Source: Brevibacillus fortis (GTDB lineage: Bacteria; Bacillota; Bacilli; Brevibacillales; Brevibacillaceae). Taken from it: a stretch of 64,000 bases of DNA. Positions within the stretch are counted from its first letter, which is position 1. Every line of letters begins with the position of its first letter. The position numbers were made by a program, and so were the translations under genes. Under the pieces are notes generated by a model that was not told where the DNA came from, ran no database searches, and was given only the letters and a program-made list of their open reading frames with translations. Location of the stretch: contig NZ_PXZM01000007.1 of NCBI RefSeq assembly GCF_003013395.1, positions 1 to 64,000 of the forward strand. Reading direction: 5' to 3'. Below are positions 17,922 to 27,512 of the stretch, in pieces.

Positions 17922-17935
17922 CGAACGTCCATTCG
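17922..17935. promoter_or_regulatory. LexA-like SOS box upstream of the split mrfA
   Basis: CGAACGTCCATTCG matches the Gram-positive LexA consensus CGAAC-N4-GTTCG with a single mismatch. It lies 28 bp before the mrfA start. The identical 14-mer precedes the second mrfA copy at 42173, which supports function. Confidence 0.65.
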
Positions 17936-17962
17936 TAAAATAAGGTCAAGAAGGTGATGATA

Positions 17963-19641
17963 ATGAATCTGAAAAAAGATATATCTGCCATATTGGATCA
18001 TATAAAAACAGACGAGCGATTTCGCAACAACATAGCGCACTGGAAGGTGATTCCTGCCCGTGAAGCAAAGACTGTTTCTTTTCCAGAACAATTGGACGAG
18101 CGAATCCGCGATGCCCTGATTAGAAGAGGCATTTCCTCCTTATACACACATCAAGAAACATCTTTTCGCCATGTGCGCGATGGAAAACATATCGTAGCGG
18201 TTACTCCCACGGCCTCTGGCAAAAGCATGTGCTATCATTTGCCGATCCTCCAGACGTTATCGGAAGACAGGCAAGCGCGGGCTCTTTACTTGTTCCCAAC
18301 CAAAGCTTTGGCGCAGGATCAAAAGGCGGAGCTGCACGAGCTGATTACAGAAATGGGTCTTTCGATCAAATCCGAAACGTATGACGGTGATACACCAGCA
18401 AATATCCGGCAGATGGTACGCAAGGCAGGAAATATCGTCATCACTAACCCAGACATGCTGCATTCCGCCATTTTGCCCCATCACACCAAGTGGGTTTCCT
18501 TTTTCGAGCATCTCAAATACATCGTGATTGATGAGTTGCATACATATCGTGGCGTTTTTGGCAGCCATGTCGCCAATGTCATTCGGCGGTTGAAGCGCAT
18601 TTGCGCCTTTTATGGAAGTCATCCGCAATTCATTTGCACATCGGCTACCATCGCCAACCCGAAGCAATTGGCGGAAGCCCTGACAGAAGAAGAGGTAGAG
18701 CTGGTCAACAACAATGGTGCTCCGTCAGGCATCAAGCATTTCCTTTTCTACAATCCGCCTGTGGTCAACAAGCAGCTCAATATTAGACGCAGTGCCACAT
18801 TAGAGGCGCGAGACATTACTGAGCAGTTTTTGACCAATGGCATACAGACGATTCTGTTTGCGAGAAGCCGTGTACGTGTAGAGATTTTGCTGACGTATTT
18901 GCAGGAGCTGATTCGCCGCAAGCTTGGGCCTAAAACGATCCAAGGGTATCGCGGTGGCTATTTGCCGAGCCAGCGCAGAGAGATCGAACGCGGCTTGCGC
19001 AATGGTGACATTATGGGTGTGGTCAGCACCAATGCGCTGGAGCTTGGAGTAGATATTGGACAGTTGCAGGCATGTGTCATTACTGGCTATCCGGGCTCGG
19101 TCGCAAGCACATGGCAGCAGGCAGGACGGGCGGGAAGAAGGCAGGGGGAATCTGTCGTTGTTATGGTCGGCAGCTCAACGCCGCTGGATCAGTATGTGAT
19201 TGCCAATCCAGAGTACTTTTTCGACCGCAGTCCTGAGACAGCGCGGATCAATCCCGATAACCTGATCATTTTGGTTGATCATCTCAAATGTGCGGCATAC
19301 GAGCTGCCGTTTCGAGAGGGGGACACATTCGGTCGCGCGGAAATCGTGGAAATTCTGGAGTTCTTGACCGAGGAGCAGGTGCTTCATTACTCGCGGGGCA
19401 AGTGGTTCTGGATGAACGATTCATTCCCGGCCCACAACATCAGTCTGCGGTCAGCCTCACAGGAAAATGTCGTGATCATCGACATCAGCGAACGGGGAAA
19501 TGAGCGTGTCATCGGGGAAATGGACCGTTTCAGCTCCATGACGCTCTTACATGACGAAGCCATTTACCTGCATCAAGGGACGCAATTCCAGGTGGAAAAG
19601 CTGGACTACGAGGAAAAGAAGGCGTACGTCCGAGATATTGC
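17963..19641 (+). pseudogene. mrfA: mrfA (yprA) 5' fragment, DEAD/DEAH DNA-repair helicase, interrupted
   Basis: This encodes the first 560 or so residues of the MrfA helicase, which with MrfB repairs mitomycin-type DNA damage in Bacillus subtilis. Intact parts are the first RecA domain with VTPTASGKSMCYH (Walker A), IDELHTY (motif II) and CTSATIANP (motif III), and the second with STNALELGVDIG and QQAGRAGRRQG (motif VI). The frame reads past the element end into foreign sequence and stops at 19750, adding about 36 unrelated residues. The missing C-terminal zinc-binding domain lies at 51465-52068. The ATG at 17963 follows AAGGTG and aligns with the start of the second copy. The truncated product could bind DNA but should not be repair-competent. 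Confidence 0.93.
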
Positions 19642-19652
19642 TTGTAAAGTCT
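19636..19652 (+). repeat. Left end of GInt-like element: 6-bp core plus terminal inverted repeat
   Basis: Core TATTGC (19636-19641) is followed by TTGTAAAGTCT (19642-19652). The 11-mer is the inverted partner, 10 of 11 bases, of AGACATTACAA at the right end. The junction interrupts mrfA between codons for VRDI and the YYTD segment. Confidence 0.8.
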
Positions 19653-19922
19653 TTTTCAACAAGATAAATATTATAGTCAATTGTCATCATTGGGTTGTAT
19701 TAATTTTCGCCAAATTGTTTTTGGCCAAAATTAATGTATCTCAGACATAAAATAGTATCTGCATAATTATTTGAACCAATGAATTTAATGTGACGAAAAA
19801 ATAATATATACGAGAAGTATTTACCACTTATTTCAAGAGGGTGATATACTTTTAATAGTATTAAGATTCGAAAACAAGCAGTTTTTGTGAGACATTATAA
19901 TAGAAAAGTAGGGGAAGAAATA

Positions 19923-20894
19923 ATGGAGGAAAAAACTTATTCTGCTTTTATTAGTTATAGTTGGGATAGTGATCTGCATCAACAATGGGTTTTTAAGCTA
20001 ATGAATAAATTACGGGAAAATGGTGTAGATGCAAAGATTGATTTGGTTGAAACACAAAAGGGAACTACTAATCTTAATGAGATGATGGTTACAAATATGA
20101 TGGATAAGGATTATATTATTATGGTCCTGACTGAAAATTATGCTAAGAAAGCTAATAGTTTTCAGGGGGGAGTTGGTTTTGAGACTATGTTATCTTTGCC
20201 AATTCTTAGAAGGAATCCCGATAAGTTAATTTTTATTATAAGGCATTCGGGTAGCTTTGAAGGAGCTTTTCCTGATCATTTGCAGGATTATTACGTAATC
20301 GATTTTTCTAATAACGCAAACTTCGAGAAAGCATTTAAGGAACTACTACATAGAATTTTAAAAATAGATTTATATGAACTTGCTCCGTTAGGAAAAAGAC
20401 CTAATTTACAACCTCAAAAAGAAATATTAGAACCCAATCCCTTCGATGATCTTCAGATATCCAAAGTCTTCAAAAAAACTGATATAGATAAAGCCGAATT
20501 TTTAGATAAGAGTTTTCATGAAATTACAAAATTGTTACCTCAATTGTTTGAAAAAGTTGCTGAAAATAATCAAACTTTTCAATACATCATTGAGAAAATA
20601 ACAGAGAAAAAATGGATATATAAGCTATATGTGGATGGCAATATAAAAACAAGTATTAAAGTTTGGCTCGGGGGAATTCTTGGACGTCAAGAAAGTATTA
20701 ATATCGCTTATGGATTGTATATAGACCCACATAATGATGGATCTATGAATGAAATCATCTATTGTAATGTTTCACATAATAATGAACTGGAATTAAGTAT
20801 GACCATGAATATATTTGGGAACAAAGAGAGGCATGATGCAAAGTCTGTAGTTGAAGAACTTTGGAAAAGACACATCTCACATTACTTGCAATAA
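19923..20894 (+). CDS. SEFIR/TIR-like domain protein
   Basis: A 323-residue protein whose first 150 or so residues form a SEFIR domain, the TIR-related fold: YSAFISYSWDSDLHQQWVFK at the start, then a DAKIDLVE box, YIIMVLTENYAKKA, and E87 in GGVGFETML, which could be the NADase glutamate of catalytic TIR domains. A linker with LAPLGKRPNL, often seen right after such domains, leads to a C-terminal domain (about 190-323) I do not recognise. The ATG at 19923 follows GGGGAAG; the upstream GTG at 19887 is less likely. It leads a same-strand cluster with a nuclease-like and a TPR/DUF2726 protein, so an effector role in phage defence is plausible but inferred. Confidence 0.8.
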   Translation: MEEKTYSAFISYSWDSDLHQQWVFKLMNKLRENGVDAKIDLVETQKGTTNLNEMMVTNMMDKDYIIMVLTENYAKKANSFQGGVGFETMLSLPILRRNPDKLIFIIRHSGSFEGAFPDHLQDYYVIDFSNNANFEKAFKELLHRILKIDLYELAPLGKRPNLQPQKEILEPNPFDDLQISKVFKKTDIDKAEFLDKSFHEITKLLPQLFEKVAENNQTFQYIIEKITEKKWIYKLYVDGNIKTSIKVWLGGILGRQESINIAYGLYIDPHNDGSMNEIIYCNVSHNNELELSMTMNIFGNKERHDAKSVVEELWKRHISHYLQ

Positions 20895-20985
20895 TTTTTT
20901 TGAAAAAATAGTCGTTAGGTGCTCGAAGCATGTTGAGTGTATTCGATAGTAGGCCGTGAGATTAATGTGAAAGGGGGATATATTA

Positions 20986-21411
20986 ATGAGACTAAATTTT
21001 ATCGAATTCACAGATTATCTTAGAAAGGTGAGTTTTGAGGGGGGATCAAGGCTTTCTTTTCTAGCAAATCTTTTACGGAAACATGTGAATCAAGACAATG
21101 TTCTAGGTTTTTATCCAAAGAATATTTTTGTTGAAGATAAAGACGTGGAAGTCTATGTATTCGAAGATAATAAAGTTACTATTTTTCTGAACACGGGTAG
21201 CCAAGTCATCATAAAAGTACTGAAATATGAGCATTTAAATAGACTGGAATTACAGTATGAGAAGAAAGATCAGATGATTATTAATTTGGAAATAAGATTT
21301 ACAACAGGTGATGAAATTGTATTAAATAATGCTCTTGATGCAAATTCAAACTGGTCTGATAAATATGAAGCGGAGATACAAGGAATATTTACGCTGTTAA
21401 AGAAAGATTAG
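20986..21411 (+). CDS. Hypothetical protein in the SEFIR cluster
   Basis: A 141-residue acidic protein with predicted alternating strands in its second half (VEVYVFEDNKVTIFLNTGSQ, RLELQYEKKDQMIINLEIRF) and a helical N-terminus. No signal peptide, membrane segment or catalytic motif is visible, and I do not recognise the family. AAGGGGGA lies 7 bp before the ATG at 20986. It lies 91 bp after the SEFIR gene and 50-107 bp before the nuclease-like gene, on the same strand. Confidence 0.7.
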   Translation: MRLNFIEFTDYLRKVSFEGGSRLSFLANLLRKHVNQDNVLGFYPKNIFVEDKDVEVYVFEDNKVTIFLNTGSQVIIKVLKYEHLNRLELQYEKKDQMIINLEIRFTTGDEIVLNNALDANSNWSDKYEAEIQGIFTLLKKD

Positions 21412-21518
21412 CCTAGTAATAAAGAAAATTGGTAATATCCAGGTCTTGTGAAGAAGTATGAATGGATTCACTGGCAATACATAAAAATAATGAGGACTTT
21501 TTATATGAGGGACGGAAA

Positions 21519-22730
21519 ATGAATCATGGCAGAAGAAGAACCGATGGAGATGAGACGTGGAATCGATTACTGGAATGGACTAAGGGACAAAAGGCTGCTG
21601 AAAGGCTTGCGGGTCATATTATACATTCATCAGGATACACGTCAATTGATCCCTCGCATCCACTAGGGGGGAAGGACAGCTTAAAAGATTTTATTTGTGC
21701 TAAGGATGGAGTAATCTGGATCGGAGCTGCATACTTCCCTCGAGGTCATAAAGACTTTAAAACTATAAAGAAAAAATTTCTTTCAGATCTAGAGGGGGTC
21801 TACAAGAATTCTGTTGAAGGGATAATCTTTATAACAAATCAGGAACTAACTATTACTGAAAGAAAAAAGTTAATGTCAGTAAGCAAAAGTACTTACGTTG
21901 AGGTTTTCCATCTTGAAAGGCTTGTTCACATATTAAATAATCCAATCAATTATGGTATAAGGTTGGAATTTTTAGATATAGAAATTACAACAGAAGAACA
22001 GCTTGCTTATTTTGCTGAACGTGATAAAACAATTCTAGAACTTAGTGAAAAAATTGATCAAATTACAAAACGATTAACCCAAGGAGCTCTTTCAACGTTT
22101 CATGAGAAAGATATTAAAATAAACGCTCTTAAAGAAGATGAATATACTGATGAATGTGGGACCGAAGAAGGAACTGTGGGGGTTATCGGAATTGACAATG
22201 ATATCAGTGAATTTAAAAAGAAAATTATTAATGAAATTTTTATGATAGAAAACTATTATGGTCAGACTGAATTATTTAAACCCCTCTTTGAGATACATGA
22301 TTTAGATCTCTCAAAGACTAGAGTAATTATTAATGAGTTATTGGCAGAGTTTTATGATATCACTACTTCTTTAAGCAAAGTTGGTATTACGAACATAAAG
22401 GGACTCGAATTAGCATCCTACGAAGAAATTCCAGCAAAATTAGAACTAAGCTTTGGTATGGGTGTACCGATTAGATTGTTACAAAAAATCATTGGATTCC
22501 TTTCTTATTATCAGTTAGAATATTTGCATTTTGTTGATTATAGACAAGAAGACTACGACGAGTATCTTTTAACAGTTGTAATCGGTACATATTCATATCA
22601 AGATACAAATTTAGACTTAATAAAAATTGACCATGAGACATTAGAAAAATTGCTAGATCCTTTACTAACGGCAAATCAATTCTATGCAATTTTAATCCAG
22701 GATGGTTCAGATCCATGTATTGATTGGTAA
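21519..22730 (+). CDS. Restriction-endonuclease-like (degenerate PD-(D/E)XK) protein
   Basis: The N-terminal 150 or so residues look like a divergent restriction-endonuclease fold: WTKGQKAAERLAGHIIHSSG, then DPSHPLGGKDSLKDF, a strand with WIGAAYFPRG where nucleases have the E-x-K strand, and FITNQELTITERKKL followed by FHLERLVHIL. The usual lysine of the E-x-K strand is not obvious, so it may bind rather than cut nucleic acid. The remaining residues (about 160-403) are mixed helix/strand and unrecognised. I prefer the ATG at 21519 after GAGGGACGG; the frame also opens at an ATG at 21462. It sits in the SEFIR cluster, consistent with a sensing or effector role. Confidence 0.65.
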   Translation: MNHGRRRTDGDETWNRLLEWTKGQKAAERLAGHIIHSSGYTSIDPSHPLGGKDSLKDFICAKDGVIWIGAAYFPRGHKDFKTIKKKFLSDLEGVYKNSVEGIIFITNQELTITERKKLMSVSKSTYVEVFHLERLVHILNNPINYGIRLEFLDIEITTEEQLAYFAERDKTILELSEKIDQITKRLTQGALSTFHEKDIKINALKEDEYTDECGTEEGTVGVIGIDNDISEFKKKIINEIFMIENYYGQTELFKPLFEIHDLDLSKTRVIINELLAEFYDITTSLSKVGITNIKGLELASYEEIPAKLELSFGMGVPIRLLQKIIGFLSYYQLEYLHFVDYRQEDYDEYLLTVVIGTYSYQDTNLDLIKIDHETLEKLLDPLLTANQFYAILIQDGSDPCIDW

Positions 22731-22804
22731 TTACTCTTAGAGAATTGATTGAAAACAACAGTAAGAGAGGTATATAAAGACGTCCATTATAGATAGTTCG
22801 GTGT

Positions 22805-22872
22805 ACGTAAAGTTACAAGCTAAGGTTGATGCCCTAACGGGCAATAAACGTCATAAACCCTGAACTTTACGT
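22805..22872. repeat. Inverted repeat with internal hairpin, intergenic
   Basis: ACGTAAAGTT (22805-22814) and AACTTTACGT (22863-22872) are a perfect 10-bp inverted repeat enclosing a small GCCC-taac-GGGC stem (22831-22842). It lies in the 242-bp gap before the TPR/DUF2726 gene and could be a transcript structure controlling it or an old recombination site. Confidence 0.5.
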
Positions 22873-22972
22873 TTTACAACAGGGGAAAATTGGATTGTAT
22901 TTATGGGGAAATGGAACATAAGGTTTAGCAGAATAAATTGCATTGAGATGGAAAAATTAAGGGGGATTTTAA

Positions 22973-25345
22973 GTGCAATTGGACCAAAGAGAGACTTTAA
23001 ATGATCTTTTGGGTCTATTATTTCCTAATAAAACTGAAGGAAGTATGGAAGAATCCCGAAAGGTATTTCACCAATTTTACTCGCCAGAGAACATCACACC
23101 GATTTTGGATTATGTTATAGAAGAATTTGAAAAGTTGGTTTTACTACCAGTAGAAAATAAGGGCTTACATATAATTTACCTTATTATTGCTACCAAAGAG
23201 ATATATATACGAATAGGTGAGTATGAGAAAGCAACGACCGTATTCAAAAATAGAGTATCAAAATTTTTTGATAGATTGGTTCTAGATGGAGAAAGAATTG
23301 AAGATCGGCTTGTATTATTACTTATTTATAATGAGCTTCTAGCAACATATTACTCACAGCAACCGATTGAGCAACAGTTATATGAGGTATTAAAATTAAC
23401 AGATCCTTCATCTTTGGAAGGACTTGTTGTATATAACGGTCTATATCATTTGTTTGAGGTGGGGGAAAAGGAATGTAGCCTCTCATTAGGTGATGACTGT
23501 TTATTTGTAAATGCTTACCTGGATTTTTTAGAATTATTACATAAAAATAACGAAGTGGATCTATTAGCTAACCATCTAATAGCTACTGTTAAGACTCACT
23601 ATGAAATAACACGCTATTTTGGGAATGGTTCACTTGAATCGAGTCTCAAAACATATGAGAGTATTAACAGTCTTTCAATTGATATTATTTTTCTACAGCC
23701 TTTTATACAATACTTTCAGTATATTAACAAGCTGGAATACGATAATAATATCGAAGGAGACCTCAGACTAAATAAAACCAAATCCAAGGAGCTAGTAAAT
23801 AATTTTTTCAGTTTAATGAAAAAAACCTTTGATTATAAATCGAAAAAGGTATTATCTGAGTTTGAACAGAAACTTCATAGTGATGTAATTATTGGCTTTG
23901 ATGATCTTTACTCAATTGCAGATACTCAAACCATGAAAAATATCTTACAGAATTATGCTCTTAAAGTCCTAGATATGTCAGATACTACGTTAAAGAGGCA
24001 TTTAATTGATTTTGTTGTAGGACGATTTGAGCTTTTGTATGAAGATAAACAGTACCGAATTATCTCTAGGATGTATCAAATTAGCGTAATTCCGATGGAC
24101 AATTACTTCTTTGAAACAGCTTATTCACTATCGAATTCTGGTTATAAGAAAGAAGCAAAAGAAATTTATGAAAAAGCAATAGCTGATGGTAATGAATCTG
24201 GAGCAATCTATAACAATTTAGGTGTATATTACAGAGAAGTGGAAAAAAATCTAGAGAAAGCTTTGGATCTTTACAAAAAAGCACTTAAGCTTAATCCAGA
24301 AGATAAGACTGTAATTAATAATTTAAAATCTACCGAAAAAGCAATTTTAGATGAAGCGGAAAAACCAAAAAGAATAACTGAGAACTATTTTAAAAAGACA
24401 AAGAATTGGCACAAACAAATTTTATTCTCAATTTACCGACTTGGAGAACAAGAGGTAGGCATAGAAGTTTTATCTGATTTAACAAGACAAAGCTCCACCA
24501 CCTTGAAGAAAAATCTCGATTATCTTGTTAGTTTAGACCTTATTACTATTGATAAGAACGGAATCAAAATGGCCCCAACGATAGAAAAATTAGTTGGAGA
24601 TTATATTAATCCAAAGTTAGAGCGTGAGATCCTCAAAATAGATAAAACGAGATTTTTTAGACCAATTTTCTATCATGAGTCTGAAATTTCACTATATCGT
24701 GCTTTAATTGAATTGTTCCCTCAGCATTTTATTTTTCCAAACATGAGTCTCAAGACCATTTTTGACATAGAGAAATTAAGAGATGTATTAGACGGAGAGC
24801 ATCTGACTTACCTTTTTATGGCTCATGTAGACTTTGTTATTATCAACACAACTACCTATTTACCAGTTTTAGCTTTTGAAAAGGATAGCGACTATAATGA
24901 CACTAAGGTAGCAACAGAAAATATGAAAAAGAAGAACTTCATTTTTTCTACAGGTGGTATTCCATTAATTCGACTTCGTTTTAATAGTGCTATGGATTTA
25001 GAAAAATTAAAGTCGGAGGTTCGCATAGCTACTAGAGAATTACTATCTCAGATCCAAGGAGAATCACATTATTATGAGGTCGACTTATTCAATGAACTAG
25101 ATGTGAAAAAATTTGGTATATCACTAACTTCGTTAGAAATTGAGGAAGTTAAAGTTGAGTGGGAAAAGATTGTGGGAAATATGGTTGCGAGACAGTCAAA
25201 GATAATGGAGATAGATGGCGATATACTACAGATTCAGATATCTACTGAGCTAGTTTCTGTTATTGAATTAGGAAGGGAGAATATAAAAGAGAAAATTTCT
25301 CTTAAATTCCCTGGATTAAGGGATATTAACTATTTATGGTATTGA
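22973..25345 (+). CDS. TPR, winged-helix and DUF2726-like nuclease-fold protein
   Basis: A 790-residue protein. Residues 1-375 are mostly helical and unrecognised. Residues 380-455 contain tetratricopeptide repeats (GAIYNNLGVYYREV, ALDLYKKALKLNPEDKT). A winged-helix-like segment follows (about 480-540, EVLSDLTRQSSTTLKKNLDY). Residues 560-692 resemble DUF2726, a restriction-endonuclease-like domain: ISLYRALIELFPQHFIFPNM, HVDFVIINTTTYLPVLAFEK, then TGGIPLIRLRF. GTG at 22973 follows GGGGGA by 6 bp. Together with the SEFIR and nuclease-like genes it forms a four-gene, same-strand block in a mobile island, the usual setting of phage-defence operons. The function is inferred from context. Confidence 0.72.
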   Translation: MQLDQRETLNDLLGLLFPNKTEGSMEESRKVFHQFYSPENITPILDYVIEEFEKLVLLPVENKGLHIIYLIIATKEIYIRIGEYEKATTVFKNRVSKFFDRLVLDGERIEDRLVLLLIYNELLATYYSQQPIEQQLYEVLKLTDPSSLEGLVVYNGLYHLFEVGEKECSLSLGDDCLFVNAYLDFLELLHKNNEVDLLANHLIATVKTHYEITRYFGNGSLESSLKTYESINSLSIDIIFLQPFIQYFQYINKLEYDNNIEGDLRLNKTKSKELVNNFFSLMKKTFDYKSKKVLSEFEQKLHSDVIIGFDDLYSIADTQTMKNILQNYALKVLDMSDTTLKRHLIDFVVGRFELLYEDKQYRIISRMYQISVIPMDNYFFETAYSLSNSGYKKEAKEIYEKAIADGNESGAIYNNLGVYYREVEKNLEKALDLYKKALKLNPEDKTVINNLKSTEKAILDEAEKPKRITENYFKKTKNWHKQILFSIYRLGEQEVGIEVLSDLTRQSSTTLKKNLDYLVSLDLITIDKNGIKMAPTIEKLVGDYINPKLEREILKIDKTRFFRPIFYHESEISLYRALIELFPQHFIFPNMSLKTIFDIEKLRDVLDGEHLTYLFMAHVDFVIINTTTYLPVLAFEKDSDYNDTKVATENMKKKNFIFSTGGIPLIRLRFNSAMDLEKLKSEVRIATRELLSQIQGESHYYEVDLFNELDVKKFGISLTSLEIEEVKVEWEKIVGNMVARQSKIMEIDGDILQIQISTELVSVIELGRENIKEKISLKFPGLRDINYLWY

Positions 25346-25871
25346 TTGGGTATATGAATGAGAAAAAGAAAATATTGTATTCGGATTTCCTTCATCAAAT
25401 TATAGGAGTAAATCAAAATAAGGTGTTAACCCCCAAAAATGTATTATGATTTAATTTCAAAAAGAGGGTAACGATAGCTGAGGAAAAATTGTAGACTGAA
25501 AAAAAGTACTAGACTGAGAAAGAGTTATTTGAGTGGTCAGAATAGTTTAATCATTTCGCCGCCAATGTTATACTTTCTCTGATTCCGTAAACTCAGAGAA
25601 TCAATTCCCAAAACTGTCTGCATCAGAACGAAACAAGCAGCCGAAATATCGGCTGCTTTTCGTTCACCATTCCGTTCGTGAAACGGCGTTATTTAAGTGT
25701 TGGTGTCTACTGAAATTACTTGTTACTCCTAATTCTATTACTCGGGGTAAATGTGGTCCACGTCCCTCAGAAGATAACGTTTATTACACAGACTAACAAT
25801 TTTGCTTAATCCACCGTTTTGGAGGAATGGGCAAAAAAACCAGATCGTTATGTTGCTGGATGGTTAACTTT
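25346..25871. other. Intergenic region with terminator and a short coding remnant
   Basis: A hairpin, AAGCAGCCGA-aata-TCGGCTGCTT with a T-run (25635-25660), is a good terminator. Just before the metallopeptidase stop, a plus-strand fragment reads EEWAKKPDRYVAGWLTF and a stop (25821-25875), the end of an unknown lost gene. Nothing else is supported. Confidence 0.5.
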
Positions 25872-27011
25872 CTAAGTATTCTTTTCATAAACGGTGAACT
25901 CACCACGACTGTTTAGCATACAATTGCTAATGTCACTTTGGCTACCTGCGATGCACAGCTCAGCCTGAAGTGGAGGGCTACTATAGTAAGGCCCACCGTC
26001 GAAAGGACAATCGAAGGTATGTTCGGGTACGGCACAACTCTGACCGGGAGGTGGTAAGCGGCGAGGCGGATGGTCTAGCTCAGACTGTAATCCTTCTCCA
26101 GCACAATGCATCATCTCATGAATTAAAGTCTGAGCAATTTCTATGTCGCCTTTCGGGAACAAAACGCTGAAATTTACGTTAATACGCGACCTTTCCGGCA
26201 CAGGCACACTAGCGTTCTCATTGGGATCTGTACTAACGCCATGGTCAATAGCTTTTGTATAAGCGTTAAGCAATTTCTGCTTATGGTCTCCAAGTGTATC
26301 GCAAATTATGGCTCGCGATACTGCAAATATATGTCGTTCGATTAACTTGAACCTCTGGCTACTATTTATCTCTGGTTGAAAAGAAAAACGTCCGATAATG
26401 CCCAGTCCGAGTTTGAATTCATAGTCTAATGCTGCTACATTTTGTGTAAAAAGGATGATCTCTAGTCGGCGTCCAGTTCCTATGTTGTCAGCATGGAAGG
26501 TAGTAAATCCGGTAAGATAATTTTTTCCACTCGGGTCTTTCAGGTCTTGTGCGAATTTGGCCACCCGACGTGCAACTTCTGGAATGTCGTTCTCGTCGGT
26601 AATACCGAGATCAGCCACACGCTCGTAGTGAATTTTAGCTAAGGTGCTGTCGTCTGGTAGAAGGATGATCTCTAGTCGGCGTCCAGTTCCTATGTTGTCA
26701 GCATGGAAGGTAGTAAATCCGGTAAGATAATTTTTTCCACTCGGGTCTTTCAGGTTTTGTGCGAGTTTCGCCACCCGACGTGCAACTTCTGGAATGTCGT
26801 TCTCATCGGTAATACCGAGATCAGCCACACGCTCGTAATGAATTTTAGCTGATGTTGAAGGAAAGAGAATCACTTCTAATCGGCGCTGATTTGAGACAGC
26901 GTCAGCATGAAAAGTGCAAAATCCAGTCAGAAAATTTCTAGCCTGAGCATAGACAGCGACGCGTCGTTGTACATCAGGAATATTGCTCTCATCAAATGAC
27001 AAATTATCCAC
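25872..27011 (-). CDS. Zinc metallopeptidase with N-terminal 70-residue tandem repeats
   Basis: A 379-residue protein. The N-terminal 190 or so residues are three copies of a 70-residue unit; copies 2 and 3 are almost identical (NDIPEVARRVAK, NYLTGFTTFHAD, GTGRRLEIIL), copy 1 is diverged and partial. The C-terminal domain has the zinc protease signature HEMMHCAG (298-302), then a Pro-rich stretch and several cysteines, suggesting disulfides. No signal peptide is visible. The start is problematic: GTG at 27011 has only GAAAGAG before it, while a strong AAAGGAGG at about 27070 leads into a frame that stops after six codons. A frameshift may have cut off the true N-terminus. It may act as a secreted protease or toxin domain; this is unproven. 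Confidence 0.7.
   Translation of the reverse strand: MDNLSFDESNIPDVQRRVAVYAQARNFLTGFCTFHADAVSNQRRLEVILFPSTSAKIHYERVADLGITDENDIPEVARRVAKLAQNLKDPSGKNYLTGFTTFHADNIGTGRRLEIILLPDDSTLAKIHYERVADLGITDENDIPEVARRVAKFAQDLKDPSGKNYLTGFTTFHADNIGTGRRLEIILFTQNVAALDYEFKLGLGIIGRFSFQPEINSSQRFKLIERHIFAVSRAIICDTLGDHKQKLLNAYTKAIDHGVSTDPNENASVPVPERSRINVNFSVLFPKGDIEIAQTLIHEMMHCAGEGLQSELDHPPRRLPPPGQSCAVPEHTFDCPFDGGPYYSSPPLQAELCIAGSQSDISNCMLNSRGEFTVYEKNT
26451..26851 (-). repeat. Two near-identical ~190-bp tandem repeats (period 210 bp) inside the metallopeptidase gene
   Basis: The block beginning AAGGATGATCTCTAGTCGGC at 26451 recurs at 26661, exactly 210 bp (70 codons) away, with only a few differences over about 190 bp. 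This points to a recent in-frame duplication that could expand or contract by slippage or recombination. Confidence 0.9.
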
Positions 27012-27117
27012 TCTTTCACTGTTTTATGTTATCAGTTATGTTAGTAGTTCATAGTTTTCACAAATGTCCTCCTTTCTATACGTTAAAAGGACTCGCCGAC
27101 GGGGATTAGCGAGCAGT

Positions 27118-27330
27118 CTAAAGCTTTATTTTCAAATTTTGGACTGCATAGTGCGGGCTCCTGTAGGTGATGTCATCTAAAGCCGCTTTGTAAATCGCAT
27201 TGAGGTAGTTGGCGATGAGTTTCGGATGGCAATAAACAGTGCGGGCCAGGTAACCGGTGTTTCGGCAGAAAAAAACGCTGACAAAGATCCAAATGCAAGC
27301 GAATACTTCAAATAACTTTATAGTATTCAT
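27118..27330 (-). CDS. Small hypothetical protein, possibly a remnant
   Basis: A 70-residue frame beginning MNTIKLFEVFACIWIFVSVFF and ending with a residue pattern (GYLARTVYCHPKLIANYLNA) that looks like real protein. It may be the C-terminal remnant of a lost gene fused to a random start, as no ribosome site stands out. It lies in a 735-bp gap with a MITE-like element and no other gene. I do not recognise a family. Confidence 0.25.
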   Translation of the reverse strand: MNTIKLFEVFACIWIFVSVFFCRNTGYLARTVYCHPKLIANYLNAIYKAALDDITYRSPHYAVQNLKIKL

Positions 27331-27381
27331 CTTTGTAATGCATGCCTTGCAGGTTAAGTTGGCATTATTATAACGAATATA

Positions 27382-27512
27382 GGGGCTGTCAAAAAGTCCA
27401 TTTTCGAGTAAATTGCACTGAAATTAATAACCCAAGAATGCTGATTTTACGGCATTCTTGGGTTTTGCTTTTTTTAGTTATCGGGAGGAAATACCACGTA
27501 ACGGACAGCCCC
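27382..27512. mobile_element. 131-bp MITE-like element with internal hairpin
   Basis: The ends are a perfect 9-bp inverted repeat, GGGGCTGTC (27382-27390) and GACAGCCCC (27504-27512), resembling the ends of IS1182-type sequences. Inside is a 13-bp perfect stem, AACCCAAGAATGC with its complement (27429-27464), followed by a T-rich tract to 27475, so the insert can also terminate transcription. No target duplication is obvious. Confidence 0.55.

Noticed and set aside
26451..27011. CRISPR-like reading of the repeats
   Set aside because: The units are 210 bp, in frame and translated as protein repeats, without spacers of CRISPR size.
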